Source of the DNA: Streptococcus mitis
GTDB taxonomy: Bacteria > Bacillota > Bacilli > Lactobacillales > Streptococcaceae
Direction: 5' to 3'
Assembly (NCBI RefSeq): GCF_009496155.1
Contig: NZ_WIJP01000009.1
Location: forward strand, 46,474-110,473
Length of the DNA stretch: 64,000 nt
Shown here: one piece after another, positions 15,381 to 25,208 of the stretch
Position numbering within the stretch: position 1 is the stretch's first letter
Layout: each line of letters opens with the position of its first letter
The notes under the pieces: generated by a model
Databases searched by the model: none
What the model was told of the DNA's origin: nothing
Seen by the model: only the letters and a program-made list of their open reading frames with translations
Made by a program: the position numbers and the translations under genes

Positions 15381-16427
15381 TTATTTAAACTGTTCTGAGA
15401 AGCGGACATCTCCTTGGTAGAATCCACGGATATCGTTGATTCCGTAACGGAGCATAGCTACACGCTCTTGTCCCAGACCAAAGGCAAATCCAGAGTAAAC
15501 AGTCGCATCGATACCACTCATTTCAAGGACACGTGGGTGAACCATACCGGCTCCCATAATTTCGATCCAACCAGTTTTCTTACATACGTTACAGCCTTCT
15601 CCACCACACTTGAAGCAAGAAACATCTACCTCAACAGATGGCTCTGTGAATGGGAAGTAAGAGGGACGCAGACGGATCTGACGCTCTTCACCGAACATTT
15701 TTTGCACAATCAACTGAAGGGTTCCTTGAAGATCAGCCATAGAGATATTTTTCCCAACAACCAAACCTTCGATTTGGTGGAATTGGTGACTGTGGGTCGC
15801 ATCGTCCGTATCACGACGGAAAACACGTCCTGGTGAGATCATCTTTAAAGGACCTTTAGAAAAATCATGGGCATCCATAGCACGCGCCTGAACTGGAGAC
15901 GTGTGCGTACGGAGCAAGATTTCTTCTGTGATATAGAAGGTGTCCTGCATATCACGGGCTGGGTGGTCTTTAGGAAGGTTCATACGTTCAAAGTTATAGT
16001 AGTCTTGCTCTACTTCAAAACCATCCACGACTTGGTAACCCATCCCAATGAAAATATCTTCGATTTCTTCACTGGTTTGTGTCAAAACGTGGCGGTGACC
16101 AGTCGCAACTGGACGACCTGGAAGTGTCACATCGATACTCTCGCTAGCCAGTTGAGCCGCGACTTTCTTTTCTTCCAAAAGCTTAGCTGTTTCTTCAAAA
16201 GCTGCTGTCAAGACATCACGAGCTTCATTGACGTGTTTCCCGATAATTGGACGCATCTCAGCAGAGACATCTTTCATTCCTTTGAGGATTTCAGTAAGCG
16301 ATCCCTTTTTACCAAGGACTAAGACACGCAAATCTTGCATCTCTTTTTCATTTTCAGCAGTAATCTGCTTCAAGCTAGCCAGCGTTTCTTCACGAAGCGC
16401 TTTTAATTGTTCTTCAATAGTTGACAT
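15381..16427 (-). CDS. pheS: Phenylalanine-tRNA ligase alpha subunit
   Basis: 348 residues starting at [11 protein letters not shown], chosen because GGAGG stands 6 bp before that ATG; an upstream ATG at 16445 has none. The N-terminal coiled coil (~1-90) binds tRNA. The class II catalytic core has motif 2 ([22 protein letters not shown]) and motif 3 ([14 protein letters not shown]). CxxC-type cysteines ([12 protein letters not shown]) mark the bacterial insertion. It ligates phenylalanine to tRNA-Phe. Expression is governed by the T-box leader upstream. Confidence 0.97.
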   Translation of the reverse strand: MSTIEEQLKALREETLASLKQITAENEKEMQDLRVLVLGKKGSLTEILKGMKDVSAEMRPIIGKHVNEARDVLTAAFEETAKLLEEKKVAAQLASESIDVTLPGRPVATGHRHVLTQTSEEIEDIFIGMGYQVVDGFEVEQDYYNFERMNLPKDHPARDMQDTFYITEEILLRTHTSPVQARAMDAHDFSKGPLKMISPGRVFRRDTDDATHSHQFHQIEGLVVGKNISMADLQGTLQLIVQKMFGEERQIRLRPSYFPFTEPSVEVDVSCFKCGGEGCNVCKKTGWIEIMGAGMVHPRVLEMSGIDATVYSGFAFGLGQERVAMLRYGINDIRGFYQGDVRFSEQFK

Positions 16428-16454
16428 AATTCCTCCATCAGTCACTTATCAGAT

Positions 16455-16660
16455 AAAAAGAAAACCACATGCCAAAAACTCCACTCGGAGCGTTGACACG
16501 CGGTACCATCCGTTTTCATCTGACAAGTCAGACCTTCATTTCTAAATCCATGCGCAAGTGAATTCACCCAGCTTTCATATAGAGAGCTTGCAGTCACGGC
16601 TCTCCTCCCTGATATACTTCCCTTGAGTTACTAGTCTTGCGGATTCCTATTCAATTACTA
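16455..16660 (-). ncRNA. T-box riboswitch (tRNA-Phe) upstream of pheST
   Basis: The minus-strand leader carries the T-box GGTACCGCG (16499-16507) followed by a terminator hairpin CTCCGAGTGGAGTTTTT (16474-16492). A specifier candidate UUC is followed by A (16560-16562), matching tRNA-Phe. Uncharged tRNA-Phe would pair with the T-box and prevent termination. Confidence 0.93.
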
Positions 16661-16663
16661 CTT

Positions 16664-16692
16664 AGTTTATCAGATTTTGAGTTAAAAAACAA
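16664..16692 (-). promoter_or_regulatory. pheST promoter
   Basis: TTGTTT (16687-16692) and TAAACT (16664-16669) on the minus strand, 17 bp apart, just upstream of the T-box leader. The IS30-like element ends only 37 bp upstream of the -35 box. Confidence 0.65.
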
Positions 16693-16728
16693 GTTAGATT
16701 AGACTAATTTCAGTATAAAAAGGAACAA

Positions 16729-18259
16729 GGTAACTTCTCAAAGTAACTTCCACTTGGCTAGCCGAAGTGGAAATTAGTCTAAAACGGATTTTTATGGTGG
16801 AATTAAGTATGAGACGTTTGAGTTAGAAATGAGATCCACTATGACAAAACATAAACACCTTACCCTTTCAGACCGTAATGATATCCAATTAGGCTTAGAG
16901 CGCGGTGAAACCTTCAAAGCTATCGGACAATCCATTCTAAAAGACCCGACCACTGTTTCCAAAGAAGTCAAACGAAACAGACAAGTCCGAGAGTCTACAT
17001 GCCATAACCTTCCTTGCCCTCTACTCGATAAAGCTCCCTTTGTCTGTAACGGTTGCCCTAAAAGAAGACAAAATTGTGGATTTAAAAAAATTTTCTACCT
17101 AGCTAAGCAAGCTCAAAAGCAGTACGAACAAACTCTTGTCGAAGCTCGTGAAGGCACTCCCCTTAACTCGCAGACTTTCTGGGACATGGACAAAGTCATT
17201 TCTGATGGTGTTAAAAAGGGACAACACATCTATCATATCCTCAAAACTCATAACCTTGATGTCAGCTCCTCAACTGTCTATCGACACATCCGAAAAGGAT
17301 ACCTATCTATCGCTCCGATTGATTTAGCCAGAGCCGTTAAATTCAAAGAAAGACGGAAAAGTAAGTTACCTTCCATCCCTAAAGAAGCTAAAAAAGGACG
17401 TTCCTATGAGGATTTCCAAAATTATTTAGCTCTTAACCAACTGAACTACTGGATGGAAATGGACACTGTTATGGGCAGGATAGGAGGTAAAGTCCTACTC
17501 ACCTTCAATCTCTCTTTCTGTAACTTTATCTTCGCTAGGATTCTGGATAATAAAACTGCCCTTGAGGTTACCAAACACCTCTATAAGCTCAAGAACACTC
17601 TTCACCAAGCTGACAAAGATTTCTTCCTACTCTTTCCTGTCATCCTGACAGATAATGGTGGAGAGTTTGCCAGGGTTGATGACATCGAAATGGATGTTCG
17701 AGGAGAAAGTAAACTCTTCTTTTGTGACCCTAATCGCTCTGACCAGAAAGGCAGAATTGAGAAAAATCACACGCTAATTCGCGACATTCTTCCAAAGGGA
17801 ACTTCCTTTGATAACTTAACTCAAGAGGACATCAATCTCGTTTGTTCGCATGTCAACAGTGTCAAACGGGCTGCTTTGAATGGAAAGTCAGCCTATGAAC
17901 TTTTTGCCTTTACTTATGGAGAAGAGATTCCTAAGCTTCTCGGTATTTCTAAAATACCTGCAGAAGATGTCTGCCAGTCTTCTACATTACTCCAACATAA
18001 AATCTAAAAACTAACCTAAAACCCCATTCAAACGTCTCACACTAACTTCCACCATAGCGGAACTTAATCTGAAACGCCTTCAGATGAGGGGATTTTGTGC
18101 GCTCTTTTTTTCGATGCCTTTCGGCTACAAAAGCGATGAAATCAAGCATTAGTAAAACCAGTGGAACTTACCCTGACACGGATTTCCACTGGTTTTTATG
18201 ATTTTTATCAGACTAACTTCCACTTCTACTAGCGGTGGAACTTAGTTTGGGAATTTACC
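16729..18259 (+). mobile_element. IS30-like insertion sequence, copy 1 (~1.53 kb)
   Basis: The left end GGTAACTTCTCAAAGTAACT and the inverse of the right end (GGTAAATTCCCAAACTAAGT) begin ~50-bp imperfect terminal inverted repeats, each holding a small CCACTT..AAGTGG hairpin. One transposase gene fills the element. The sequence TAAAAAGGAACAA is present on both sides (16716-16728 and 18260-18272), consistent with a 13- to 14-bp target duplication. The second copy at 61140-62670 defines the same limits. Confidence 0.88.
16841..18007 (+). CDS. IS30-family transposase, copy 1
   Basis: 388 residues from MTKHKHLTL. The N-terminal helix-turn-helix (LSDRNDIQLGLERGETFKAIGQSILKDPTTVSKEVKRN) is typical of IS30, followed by a cysteine-rich stretch (CPLLDK..CNGCPKRRQNC). 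The DDE catalytic core shows D in MEMDTVMG, D in LTDNGGEFA and E in GRIEKNHTLIR. It is intact and probably active. An ATG 12 bp upstream (16829) is possible but has no better ribosome site. It differs from the copy at 61252 mainly in residues ~50-80. Confidence 0.93.
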   Translation: MTKHKHLTLSDRNDIQLGLERGETFKAIGQSILKDPTTVSKEVKRNRQVRESTCHNLPCPLLDKAPFVCNGCPKRRQNCGFKKIFYLAKQAQKQYEQTLVEAREGTPLNSQTFWDMDKVISDGVKKGQHIYHILKTHNLDVSSSTVYRHIRKGYLSIAPIDLARAVKFKERRKSKLPSIPKEAKKGRSYEDFQNYLALNQLNYWMEMDTVMGRIGGKVLLTFNLSFCNFIFARILDNKTALEVTKHLYKLKNTLHQADKDFFLLFPVILTDNGGEFARVDDIEMDVRGESKLFFCDPNRSDQKGRIEKNHTLIRDILPKGTSFDNLTQEDINLVCSHVNSVKRAALNGKSAYELFAFTYGEEIPKLLGISKIPAEDVCQSSTLLQHKI

Positions 18260-18283
18260 TAAAAAGGAACAAGACACAATGCA

Positions 18284-18703
18284 CTACCTATTTGTAGGGC
18301 CTGTTTCATCTGCTTTCCTTTTCAACAAAAGAGTTGCTGCTTGATTAAAACCATCACACCAGTTATACCATTTTGCTTCATACTCATCTTGATCTAAGAT
18401 ATGATTTTTTAAATCTAGAACAGAGTAAATTTTTCTTTCTTCGCAGGCTTGCGCATAGAGATGATACAGTTCATCACTGCCGTCTCTATCAAACTCAGCA
18501 GAAATCGTATCCCGACCTGCCAATAAAGCCTGATAAGCCCTATGATGGCCATCTGTAATCAACAAGCAATTGCCAAATGCAAGAATACTAATTGGATCAA
18601 CATTGTTTAGTTCTACCGACTGATAAAGTGTCTGGATGCCTGCTAGTTTCTTTTCTGATAAGTATAGTTGAGTCGGATGAAGATCTGCTATATTGACTTT
18701 CAT
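18284..18703 (-). CDS. ParB/Srx-like domain protein
   Basis: 139 residues. LHPTQLYLSEKKL and LLITDGHHRAYQALLAG match the ParB/sulfiredoxin-like fold, in which the GHHR segment contacts a phosphate or nucleotide; the rest is helical. GGAGAAAG precedes the start. It has no parA partner and is only 139 residues, so it is not a chromosome-partition ParB. The role is unknown. Its stop lies 25 bp from the right end of the IS30-like element, which may have removed its natural downstream sequence. Confidence 0.7.
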   Translation of the reverse strand: MKVNIADLHPTQLYLSEKKLAGIQTLYQSVELNNVDPISILAFGNCLLITDGHHRAYQALLAGRDTISAEFDRDGSDELYHLYAQACEERKIYSVLDLKNHILDQDEYEAKWYNWCDGFNQAATLLLKRKADETGPTNR

Positions 18704-18730
18704 TTCTTTCTCCTCAAAGGAATTTGATAC

Positions 18731-19381
18731 TCACTTCTGCTTACCTTTAAATCGCCATTGGAAGCGAAGTTTGTCATAGAAGGGAAATTCGATAAACAGG
18801 ACTCCCACGCCCACACAGAGACTGGCAAGGACATCTGATGGATAGTGAACTCCCAGATAGACCCTTGATACCAACACACTGACTAGGTAGAGACCAAGGA
18901 CGATTTGCACGATTTTTCTCCAGACTGGATCTTTCATCCGTTGACTGAGGACGACAATCAGAGTGCCTACCATCAAGGTTACAGCCAGAGAATGTCCACT
19001 TGGAAAAGAAAATCCCTTCTCCTCTACCAAGTGTAAGATAGCTGGTCGTGGGCGCTGGTAGATATTTTTAAAGATCACGATTAAAAGACCTGCCAAAGCC
19101 AGATTTCCCAGCATAAAGAAACTTTCTATCTTCCATCGCTTACGATAAAAGACAAAGGCTGCACTGGCAACCCAAGTGATAATCACTGGGATATCAATCA
19201 AGCGTGTGATAGCCCTAAAAAGAATAGTTAAGTAATCTGGCAAGTCTCCTCGAACGGCAGTCTGAATAGGTTGGTCAAAACCGACCAGCGTTTCAGGGTA
19301 AAATTTGACCATATAGCCAAGAATAACGAAAAGTAAAAGGGCAAAACTGCCCTTCATTAAAAATGTTTGTTTATCTCTCAT
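18731..19381 (-). CDS. PAP2-family membrane phosphatase
   Basis: 216 residues with about six membrane helices and the PAP2 signature: KNIYQRPRP (motif 1), SFPSGHSLAVT (motif 2, catalytic His) and SRVYLGVHYPSDVL (motif 3). Such enzymes dephosphorylate undecaprenyl pyrophosphate or phosphatidic acids outside the membrane. It overlaps ribU by 11 bp and is thus translated from the FMN-riboswitch-controlled mRNA, although a flavin link is not evident. Confidence 0.9.
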   Translation of the reverse strand: MRDKQTFLMKGSFALLLFVILGYMVKFYPETLVGFDQPIQTAVRGDLPDYLTILFRAITRLIDIPVIITWVASAAFVFYRKRWKIESFFMLGNLALAGLLIVIFKNIYQRPRPAILHLVEEKGFSFPSGHSLAVTLMVGTLIVVLSQRMKDPVWRKIVQIVLGLYLVSVLVSRVYLGVHYPSDVLASLCVGVGVLFIEFPFYDKLRFQWRFKGKQK

Positions 19382-19934
19382 AATGTTTCAAGGTTGGTTT
19401 CAAGAGAACATACAACAACCAGAATGAAACGGAAAAGATGACACCCTCAATCAAGTTAAAAGGCAACACCATAGTCATTAGGTAGTTGGAAAGTCCCAAA
19501 ATTTTTCCAATATCAAAGTTAGCAAACTTAGCGTACAAAGGAACAGCGTAAACATAGTTGAGAACCAACATTGCCACAGTTAAACCAATAGTCCCAGCTA
19601 GAGAGGCTAGTAGGAAACGAAGGGGTGTCCGTTCCTTTTTCCAAATCGAAGCAAATACGATGACAAAAACTCCCAAAGCTACGATATTCATTGGCAAACC
19701 AATGTAGGTATTCACTCCCTGGCTGTTAAGAAGCAGTTTCAAGAGTGAGCGAAGCAAGAGAACTCCTAGAGCAGCAGGCAAATCCATGACCACCAAGCCC
19801 ACAAGGACTGGCAAGATACTAAATTCGATCTTGAGGAAGGACGCCGCTGGCAAAAGCGGAAAGTCAAAGTACATCAGCACAAATGATATGGCTGATAGAA
19901 TCGCAATGGTCGAAAGTCGACGTGTGTTTGTCAT
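19371..19934 (-). CDS. ribU: Riboflavin ECF transporter substrate-binding component
   Basis: 187 residues and six membrane helices. SFVLMYFDFPLLPAASFLKIEFSILPVLVGLV is the RibU N-terminal signature, with riboflavin-binding loops. The start at 19934 follows GGAGG. The FMN riboswitch just upstream (20102-20312) confirms the substrate. It must share an energizing EcfAAT module; the genes at 21983-24480 could serve. Confidence 0.94.
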   Translation of the reverse strand: MTNTRRLSTIAILSAISFVLMYFDFPLLPAASFLKIEFSILPVLVGLVVMDLPAALGVLLLRSLLKLLLNSQGVNTYIGLPMNIVALGVFVIVFASIWKKERTPLRFLLASLAGTIGLTVAMLVLNYVYAVPLYAKFANFDIGKILGLSNYLMTMVLPFNLIEGVIFSVSFWLLYVLLKPTLKHYER

Positions 19935-20101
19935 AACAGGTTCCTCCAATTTTCTATAAAATCAGAAGAAGTTAGAAAGGATTCCTCTATCTATTCTCAC
20001 TTTTTATATCCCAAAAGTTCCCTCTCACTCTATTAAGGAAATTCAAGCAGGCGGTTACAGTTTGGCTATAAATCTATCAGAACAGACAAAGCTATTCTTT
20101 C

Positions 20102-20312
20102 GTCTTCTCCCATCCAGACTATACTGTCGGTTGTGGAATCTCACCACATCAGCTTGCGCTCGCGGACTTATTTGGCTAAGATATTTTAGATTTATCTAGG
20201 CGTCGCAGTCGAAGATAATACTTAAAGTATATCGAGACAAGACAACGACGAGAAAGCTAAAATAGCTAGTCAAATTTACCGCCGGTCGGGAATCACACCC
20301 TGCCCTGAAGAC
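20102..20312 (-). ncRNA. FMN riboswitch with enlarged variable arm
   Basis: On the minus strand the aptamer opens GTCTTCAGGGCAGGGTGTGA, continues TTCCCGACCGGCGGTA, and closes ATGGGAGAAGAC, so P1 pairs GTCTTC with GAAGAC. All conserved FMN-aptamer blocks are present. The arm between GGCGGTAAATTTGAC and GTCCGCGAGCGC is about 100 nt and can itself fold into a long hairpin (20167-20275). It controls ribU. The expression platform is not obvious; no clear terminator follows, suggesting translational control. Confidence 0.95.
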
Positions 20313-20325
20313 TCTTTTATCATAA

Positions 20326-20352
20326 CAAAAAACGCTTGCAAGCGCAAGCATT
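20326..20352 (-). terminator. trmL terminator
   Basis: On the minus strand GCTTGC and GCAAGC pair around GCTT, followed by GTTTTTTG, right after trmL and before the FMN aptamer. Confidence 0.7.
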
Positions 20353-20369
20353 TAGTTCATTTTCATTTT

Positions 20370-20873
20370 TTATTTCAATTTATCCACTTCATAGGTATGA
20401 ACAAGCTCAAGACCTGCAAAGTTCTGCTGTCGGAGAGCCTCATAGACAACCATGCAGACGGTATTAGACACATTGAGACTGCGGACATGTTCATCATTCA
20501 TAGGAATACGGAGAGCTTTCTCAGGATGTTCTCGCATAAAGTCCTCAGGCAAGCCCTTGTCTTCACGTCCAAAGAGAAAATAATGGTCCTCATCAGTCGA
20601 TAAATCCACATCAGAATACACTTTTTCCGCAAATTTCGAAATCAGATAGAGTTTTCCCTTCATCTGAGACATGAAATCCTCTAAACTGTCGTAAAAATAA
20701 ATCTCTAGCTTATCCCAATAATCCAATCCAGCTCTCTTCATCTTACGGTCATCGATAGGAAAGCCCATAGGCTTGATGATGTGGAGGGGAGAATTGGTTG
20801 CAGCGCAAGTACGCGCAATATTGCCTGTATTTTGTGGAATTTGTGGTTCAAATAATACAATGTGATTTGTCAT
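20370..20873 (-). CDS. trmL: tRNA (cytidine(34)-2'-O)-methyltransferase
   Basis: 167 residues of the SPOUT class: N-terminal [23 protein letters not shown], then [11 protein letters not shown] and the knotted SAM-binding end [27 protein letters not shown]. It 2'-O-methylates the wobble base of tRNA-Leu. The start at 20873 is preferred (AAAGGAAG upstream); the longer frame from 20912 runs into the leader hairpin. A T-tailed hairpin stands directly before the ribosome site. Confidence 0.9.
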   Translation of the reverse strand: MTNHIVLFEPQIPQNTGNIARTCAATNSPLHIIKPMGFPIDDRKMKRAGLDYWDKLEIYFYDSLEDFMSQMKGKLYLISKFAEKVYSDVDLSTDEDHYFLFGREDKGLPEDFMREHPEKALRIPMNDEHVRSLNVSNTVCMVVYEALRQQNFAGLELVHTYEVDKLK

Positions 20874-20894
20874 GACTTGCTTCCTTTCACCATT

Positions 20895-21005
20895 GCAAAA
20901 AAATAGCCACACTGCCCGGAGTCAAGCTCAGCAAACAGCGTGGTTAAGGCATCGTTAACTTACCTCACAACAGGTTTGAAGTAAATCAGCGAAACTACTT
21001 TCTTA
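20895..21005 (-). promoter_or_regulatory. Structured leader with attenuator-like terminator before trmL
   Basis: On the minus strand CCACGCTG pairs with CAGTGTGG and is followed by CTATTTTTTT, 20 bp before the trmL ribosome site. Upstream GGTAAG..CTTAACC can pair as an alternative. This layout suggests conditional termination, or else a terminator of a short RNA. It does not match any riboswitch class I can name. A -10-like TATACT (21004-21009 inverted) marks a possible start. Confidence 0.45.
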
Positions 21006-21156
21006 GTATAACACTTTCAGAATCATTGTCAATAGAAACGACTTGATTTTTTCAATTTTTTCAAGCTATTTCCAAGGGGTTCTAGGAGAAAATTCTTAAA
21101 TATCTGCAAAAATTGATTACTCTTTTATACCTATCTGTGGACTGGGAATGATGATA

Positions 21157-21668
21157 TTATGGCTTCGTTATCTCAAATACTGCCGTATGAATCCACTCAT
21201 TATGAATTTGTAAGTCATTTTCTATAACCCTACTAAAGGTGAAGCCATTTTTTAAAAGCACCCTCTGAGAGGCTAGATTACCTGTTGCCGTTCCTGCAAT
21301 AATTCTATTGAAACCATAAGTCGTGAAGGCTTTTTCTAAAACGAGTTTAACCGCTTCGCTGGCATAACCTAAATTGCTAACATTTTCCCCAATCCTATAC
21401 CCAAGCTCTGCTGTTTTTCGATTATTCTCTAAAACACTTAAATTAATTCTTCCGACCATAACGCCTTGCGAATTTCTGATAAGATGCATGTAGACATCCC
21501 GATTCGTTTGTTCCCTTAACAACTCCCTCGTAATTTCTTTAAAAACTTCTAAATCAAAATAGTTAGCTGGTCTAGGAGGTAAATTCCGCTCAAAATACTC
21601 TCGATTCTCTTTTTCAAAAAATAGACGTCTAAACTATTTTCTTTAGACAACAGCTCTAAACTGATCAT
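21157..21668 (-). pseudogene. Frameshifted GNAT acetyltransferase (RimJ/RimL type)
   Basis: The intact C-terminal 121 codons show the acetyl-CoA fold (GRINLSV..AELGYRIGENVSNLGYASEAVKLVLEKAF..LASQRVLLKNGF). The N-terminal part starts at ATG 21668 behind GGGAGATGA but is in another frame; ENREYFERNLPPRPANYF leads correctly into the main frame. One base appears lost at about 21630. The enzyme probably acetylated protein or antibiotic amino groups. It is now presumably inactive. Confidence 0.75.
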
Positions 21669-21982
21669 TGTAAATCATCTCCCGTCATTATCTACATTCA
21701 AATTTTCTCATGTTTACACAAGTGAAATTAACACGATTTAAATTAAGTACTTTTACTATTTTATATCGTCTCTACATTATGACACTGAACTTCGTTGAAA
21801 ATGATTATATTTGAATAACTTTGATTTTGTAGTGTAAATTCTACTATAAAGTATGCAAACTAATTCATATTTTGTCAAAAAGTTTCAAGCATACAATCAT
21901 TAACTTTATTTCTCATACAATCTATCAATAAAAAGTTATAGAATAATTTCTCTTTACTTATCTAATGAAAACTTTGACAATA
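21669..21982. other. AT-rich intergenic region
   Basis: About 310 bp between the broken acetyltransferase and the ECF operon end. I see no ORF, strong hairpin or recognisable repeat in it. Confidence 0.5.
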
Positions 21983-22813
21983 CTATTTCCAAGGGTTGTA
22001 AAATCGTCCGTGATTTTGCAAGATAAGTAGTAAACTAGCTACTAAAAACAAGGCTGCCAAGAGCAAGGTAAGATAGTCTCCTTTTTTCAAGGCCTGGTAA
22101 CTATACCAAGTCCGTTCTTTCTCTTTTCCAAAGCGGCGAAGCTCCATGGCGGTCGCAATGGTATCAATGCGTTCTAGAGAGCTAAAAATCAAGGGCGTAA
22201 TAATGCGCAGATTGCCTTTGATTCGTTGCATGAGAGAAGCTTTCTTGGATAATTCCATCCCACGCGCTTCTTGGGACATCTTGATGGTAAAGAATTCTTC
22301 CTGCAAATCTGGAATATAGCGCAAAGTCAGGCTGACTGAATAGGCAATCTTGTAAGGCACACCAATTTGATTTAAACTGGAAGCAAACTGACTAGGGTGG
22401 GTTGTCATCAAAAAGATAATAGCCAGAGGAATGGTGCAAAGGTACTTAATGGCTAGATTTAGAAGATAAAAGAGCTCTTGACTGGTCAGAGTGTAGGCAC
22501 CGATTCTCTGCCAAATCACGCTTCTCTCTCCGTAAAGTCCAACCCCATACTCAGGAGAAAAGAGATAGACCATCAAGACGTTTAAAACGGCAAATACCGT
22601 CGCAAAAACGGCCACAAAGGAAACATCTTTAAAGCGGATCTCTGAAAAATAGAGGAGAAAGACCGAAAAGATGGCAATCAGAACAAGCAGCCTGGTATCA
22701 TAGCTAATCATGGCCGCCAATGACACGAGGATGAAAAAGAGAAGTTTCCCAGCTCCTGACAAGCGATGAATCACAGTATTTCTATGCTGGTAACCGATTA
22801 ATTTAGCTTGCAT
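21983..22813 (-). CDS. ecfT: ECF transporter transmembrane component (EcfT/CbiQ family)
   Basis: 276 residues, five or six membrane helices and the cytoplasmic coupling helices with Ala-Arg-Gly motifs (SQEARGM and AMELRRFG) that dock on the ATPases. It assembles with the double ATPase encoded upstream (16-bp overlap) and with S components such as the one at 24648 and perhaps RibU at 19371. It is the last gene of the operon. Confidence 0.92.
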   Translation of the reverse strand: MQAKLIGYQHRNTVIHRLSGAGKLLFFILVSLAAMISYDTRLLVLIAIFSVFLLYFSEIRFKDVSFVAVFATVFAVLNVLMVYLFSPEYGVGLYGERSVIWQRIGAYTLTSQELFYLLNLAIKYLCTIPLAIIFLMTTHPSQFASSLNQIGVPYKIAYSVSLTLRYIPDLQEEFFTIKMSQEARGMELSKKASLMQRIKGNLRIITPLIFSSLERIDTIATAMELRRFGKEKERTWYSYQALKKGDYLTLLLAALFLVASLLLILQNHGRFYNPWK

Positions 22814-24480
22814 CCTTCTCTCCTTTCTTTGTAAAATGCCGTTAAAGCAAGTGGATCCACATCGAGTTTCTTAGCCAAGTTGAAGATTGAAGTTTCTTTT
22901 AGGTTGGCTTTTACTAGCAGCTCAGGATTGCTCAACAGACTAGCTGGATCAGTATCGGCAATCAATTCCCCATCTACCATGACAAGGGCCCTGTCTGAAT
23001 AATCCAGCATCAATTGCATATCATGCGTAATCATGACAATGGTATGCCCTTGTTGATGCAGTTCTTCGAGAAATTCCATAATCTCAGTATAGTTCTTCTG
23101 GTCTTGACCTGCAGTCGGTTCATCTAGGAGGATAATTTCAGCTCCTAAAACCAAGATTGATGCAATAGTCACACGCTTTTTCTGCCCAAATGACAGGGCA
23201 GAAATGGGCCAATTACGGAATTCATAAAGACCACAGATTTTCAAAGTTTCATAGACTCTCGTTTCAATTTCCTTCTCATCCACACCTCGCAAACGAAGTC
23301 CCAGAGCCACCTCATCAAAAATCATATTGGTTGAAATCATTTGATTAGGATTTTGTAGTACATAGCCTACTCGTTCCGCCCGCTCTGCAACAGAATCTCC
23401 TTTGATATCCTGTCCTTCCCAAAGATAGCGACCTTCCGTCTGGATAAAGCTACTTAAAGCCTTGGCTAGAGTTGACTTCCCTGCTCCATTTTTTCCGACA
23501 ATAGCAATTTTTTCACCCTTTTTAATATCTAAATGTAGGGATTTTAAAATAGGTCTATCATCATAAGAAAAAGACACATCATCTAGTCTAAAAAGTGACT
23601 GCAAATCTGGTGTCTCTTTTACCAATTCAGTCTGCAACTGAACCTGACCTTTTGAGATAGACAAGCTATTCAGATCTGCTAATTGTTCTTCCTTAACTAA
23701 ATCCACACCCAATTGACGGAGAGTGGTTAGATAAAGGGGTTCTCGAATTCCATTTTGTGTCAACAGGTCAGTCGCCAATAACTGATCAGGACTCCCATTA
23801 AAGAGGATACGGCCATCGTTTATCAAGACAATTCGATCCACAGGCCGATGCAGAACATCCTCCAAACGGTGCTCGATAATCAGAGTCGTCGTTCCCTCCT
23901 CCTTGTGAATCTGATCAATCAATTCGATAATATCCTGACCTGACTTGGGATCCAGATTTGCGAGTGGCTCATCAAACAAGAGAATCGGACTCTCATCAAT
24001 CAAGACACCAGCTAGACTAACCCGCTGCTTTTGTCCACCTGATAAATCCTGAGGACGCTGAGCTAGTAAATCAAGAAGATCCAGCTTTTCAGCCCATTTA
24101 TGAACACGACCTTTCATCTCATCTAAGGCTGTCACATCATTTTCTAGAGCAAAAGCCAAGTCCTCTGCCACGGACAATCCAATAAACTGCCCATCTGTAT
24201 CCTGCAAAACTGTACTGACCAGATGAGATTTATCGTAGATGCTCATATCAAAGGCTGCTTGGCCCTTGATCAAAAATTCTCCAGACGGCTGCCCCTTGTA
24301 AATATTGGGAATAATCCCATTCAAACATTGACCCAAGGTAGACTTACCTGACCCAGATGGCCCAACAATTAAGACTTTCTCTCCCTTATAAATGGTCAAG
24401 TCCACCCCTTGCAAGGTCGGTTCTTGTTGCGTTTCATACTGGAAAGAGAAATCCTTCCACTCAATTATAGCTTCTTTCAT
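22798..24480 (-). CDS. ECF transporter ATPase, two ABC domains fused
   Basis: 560 residues containing two complete ABC ATPases: Walker [10 protein letters not shown] (~40) and GKNGAGKST (~330), signatures LSGGQKQR and LSFGQKKR, Walker [12 protein letters not shown] and [11 protein letters not shown]. The fused form replaces the separate EcfA1 and EcfA2 found elsewhere. It energizes vitamin or cofactor uptake together with EcfT. A terminator at 24614-24640 separates it from the S-component gene, so read-through or its own promoter must drive it. Confidence 0.93.
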   Translation of the reverse strand: MKEAIIEWKDFSFQYETQQEPTLQGVDLTIYKGEKVLIVGPSGSGKSTLGQCLNGIIPNIYKGQPSGEFLIKGQAAFDMSIYDKSHLVSTVLQDTDGQFIGLSVAEDLAFALENDVTALDEMKGRVHKWAEKLDLLDLLAQRPQDLSGGQKQRVSLAGVLIDESPILLFDEPLANLDPKSGQDIIELIDQIHKEEGTTTLIIEHRLEDVLHRPVDRIVLINDGRILFNGSPDQLLATDLLTQNGIREPLYLTTLRQLGVDLVKEEQLADLNSLSISKGQVQLQTELVKETPDLQSLFRLDDVSFSYDDRPILKSLHLDIKKGEKIAIVGKNGAGKSTLAKALSSFIQTEGRYLWEGQDIKGDSVAERAERVGYVLQNPNQMISTNMIFDEVALGLRLRGVDEKEIETRVYETLKICGLYEFRNWPISALSFGQKKRVTIASILVLGAEIILLDEPTAGQDQKNYTEIMEFLEELHQQGHTIVMITHDMQLMLDYSDRALVMVDGELIADTDPASLLSNPELLVKANLKETSIFNLAKKLDVDPLALTAFYKERREGCKLN

Positions 24481-24613
24481 CTTACTCTCTTCATTCGCTT
24501 CTTAGACTTCTATTTTATCATAAATCAAGCCCTTCTTGCAGTCTCTTCTCTTAAAATCTTAGCGCCAAAAAGATTCCTATCCTAGCTTGCTTACCCTACT
24601 AGACTATAAACAG

Positions 24614-24640
24614 CAAAAAGACTGGTTCCCCAGCCTTTTC
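24614..24640 (-). terminator. Terminator between the S component and the ECF ATPase
   Basis: AAAAGACTGG and CCAGCCTTTT pair across TTCC with one mismatch. The minus-strand T-run follows directly after the S-component stop. It would set a lower level of ATPase/EcfT than of the S component. Confidence 0.7.
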
Positions 24641-24647
24641 CCTTATA

Positions 24648-25193
24648 TTAATCCTTTTTCAAACTTCCTGAACGAGTCTGTGTACGTGAATAAGCTAGCA
24701 AGAGAAGGGTTCCTGCGATAGCTATAGTTACCGCGTTAGCAATACCTGCAACAATACCTTGAGCAAATACTTTTTCTGCCGCTTCTTGATATATCACAAC
24801 ATCTCCAAGTGGTGCCAAGACACCCCAAACAAGAGCATTTGCAAGTAGTTGAATGAGGTTAAAAATGACAATATCCTTCCATTCAAAAACACCATTGCTC
24901 ACGCGAACGTACTTTCTAAATAGTCCCACAGCTAGACCAAAGAGCCCACTAGCGATAATCCAAGTCCACCACAGACCGTAACCAGCAAGAGAGTCCTTGA
25001 TTGCATGCCCAATTAAACCAACAAGTAGTCCCACTAGAGGACCAAAAATGATAGACAAGAGGCTCTGTACCGCATACTGAAGCTGGATACTTGTATTTGG
25101 AACAGGGGTCGGAATGCTGATCATCCCGATAACAACAAAGAGCGCAGCTCCAACACCGATAGCAACAACTTGTTTAATTGATTGATTTTTCAT
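24648..25193 (-). CDS. ECF transporter S component (UPF0397 family)
   Basis: 181 residues, five or six membrane helices. [34 protein letters not shown] and [18 protein letters not shown] segments match the UPF0397/YkoE-like S-component family, whose substrate is unsettled. It lies 15 bp after a SAM-hydrolase gene and before the ATPase/EcfT genes. The operon context suggests a substrate linked to SAM, methionine, adenosine or thiamine precursors, but this is inference. Confidence 0.85.
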   Translation of the reverse strand: MKNQSIKQVVAIGVGAALFVVIGMISIPTPVPNTSIQLQYAVQSLLSIIFGPLVGLLVGLIGHAIKDSLAGYGLWWTWIIASGLFGLAVGLFRKYVRVSNGVFEWKDIVIFNLIQLLANALVWGVLAPLGDVVIYQEAAEKVFAQGIVAGIANAVTIAIAGTLLLLAYSRTQTRSGSLKKD

Positions 25194-25208
25194 CTATATT
25201 CTCCTATT

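Noticed and set aside
20895..21005. PreQ1 or other named riboswitch before trmL
   Set aside because: None of the conserved blocks of preQ1-I or preQ1-II aptamers could be found; only generic hairpins are present.
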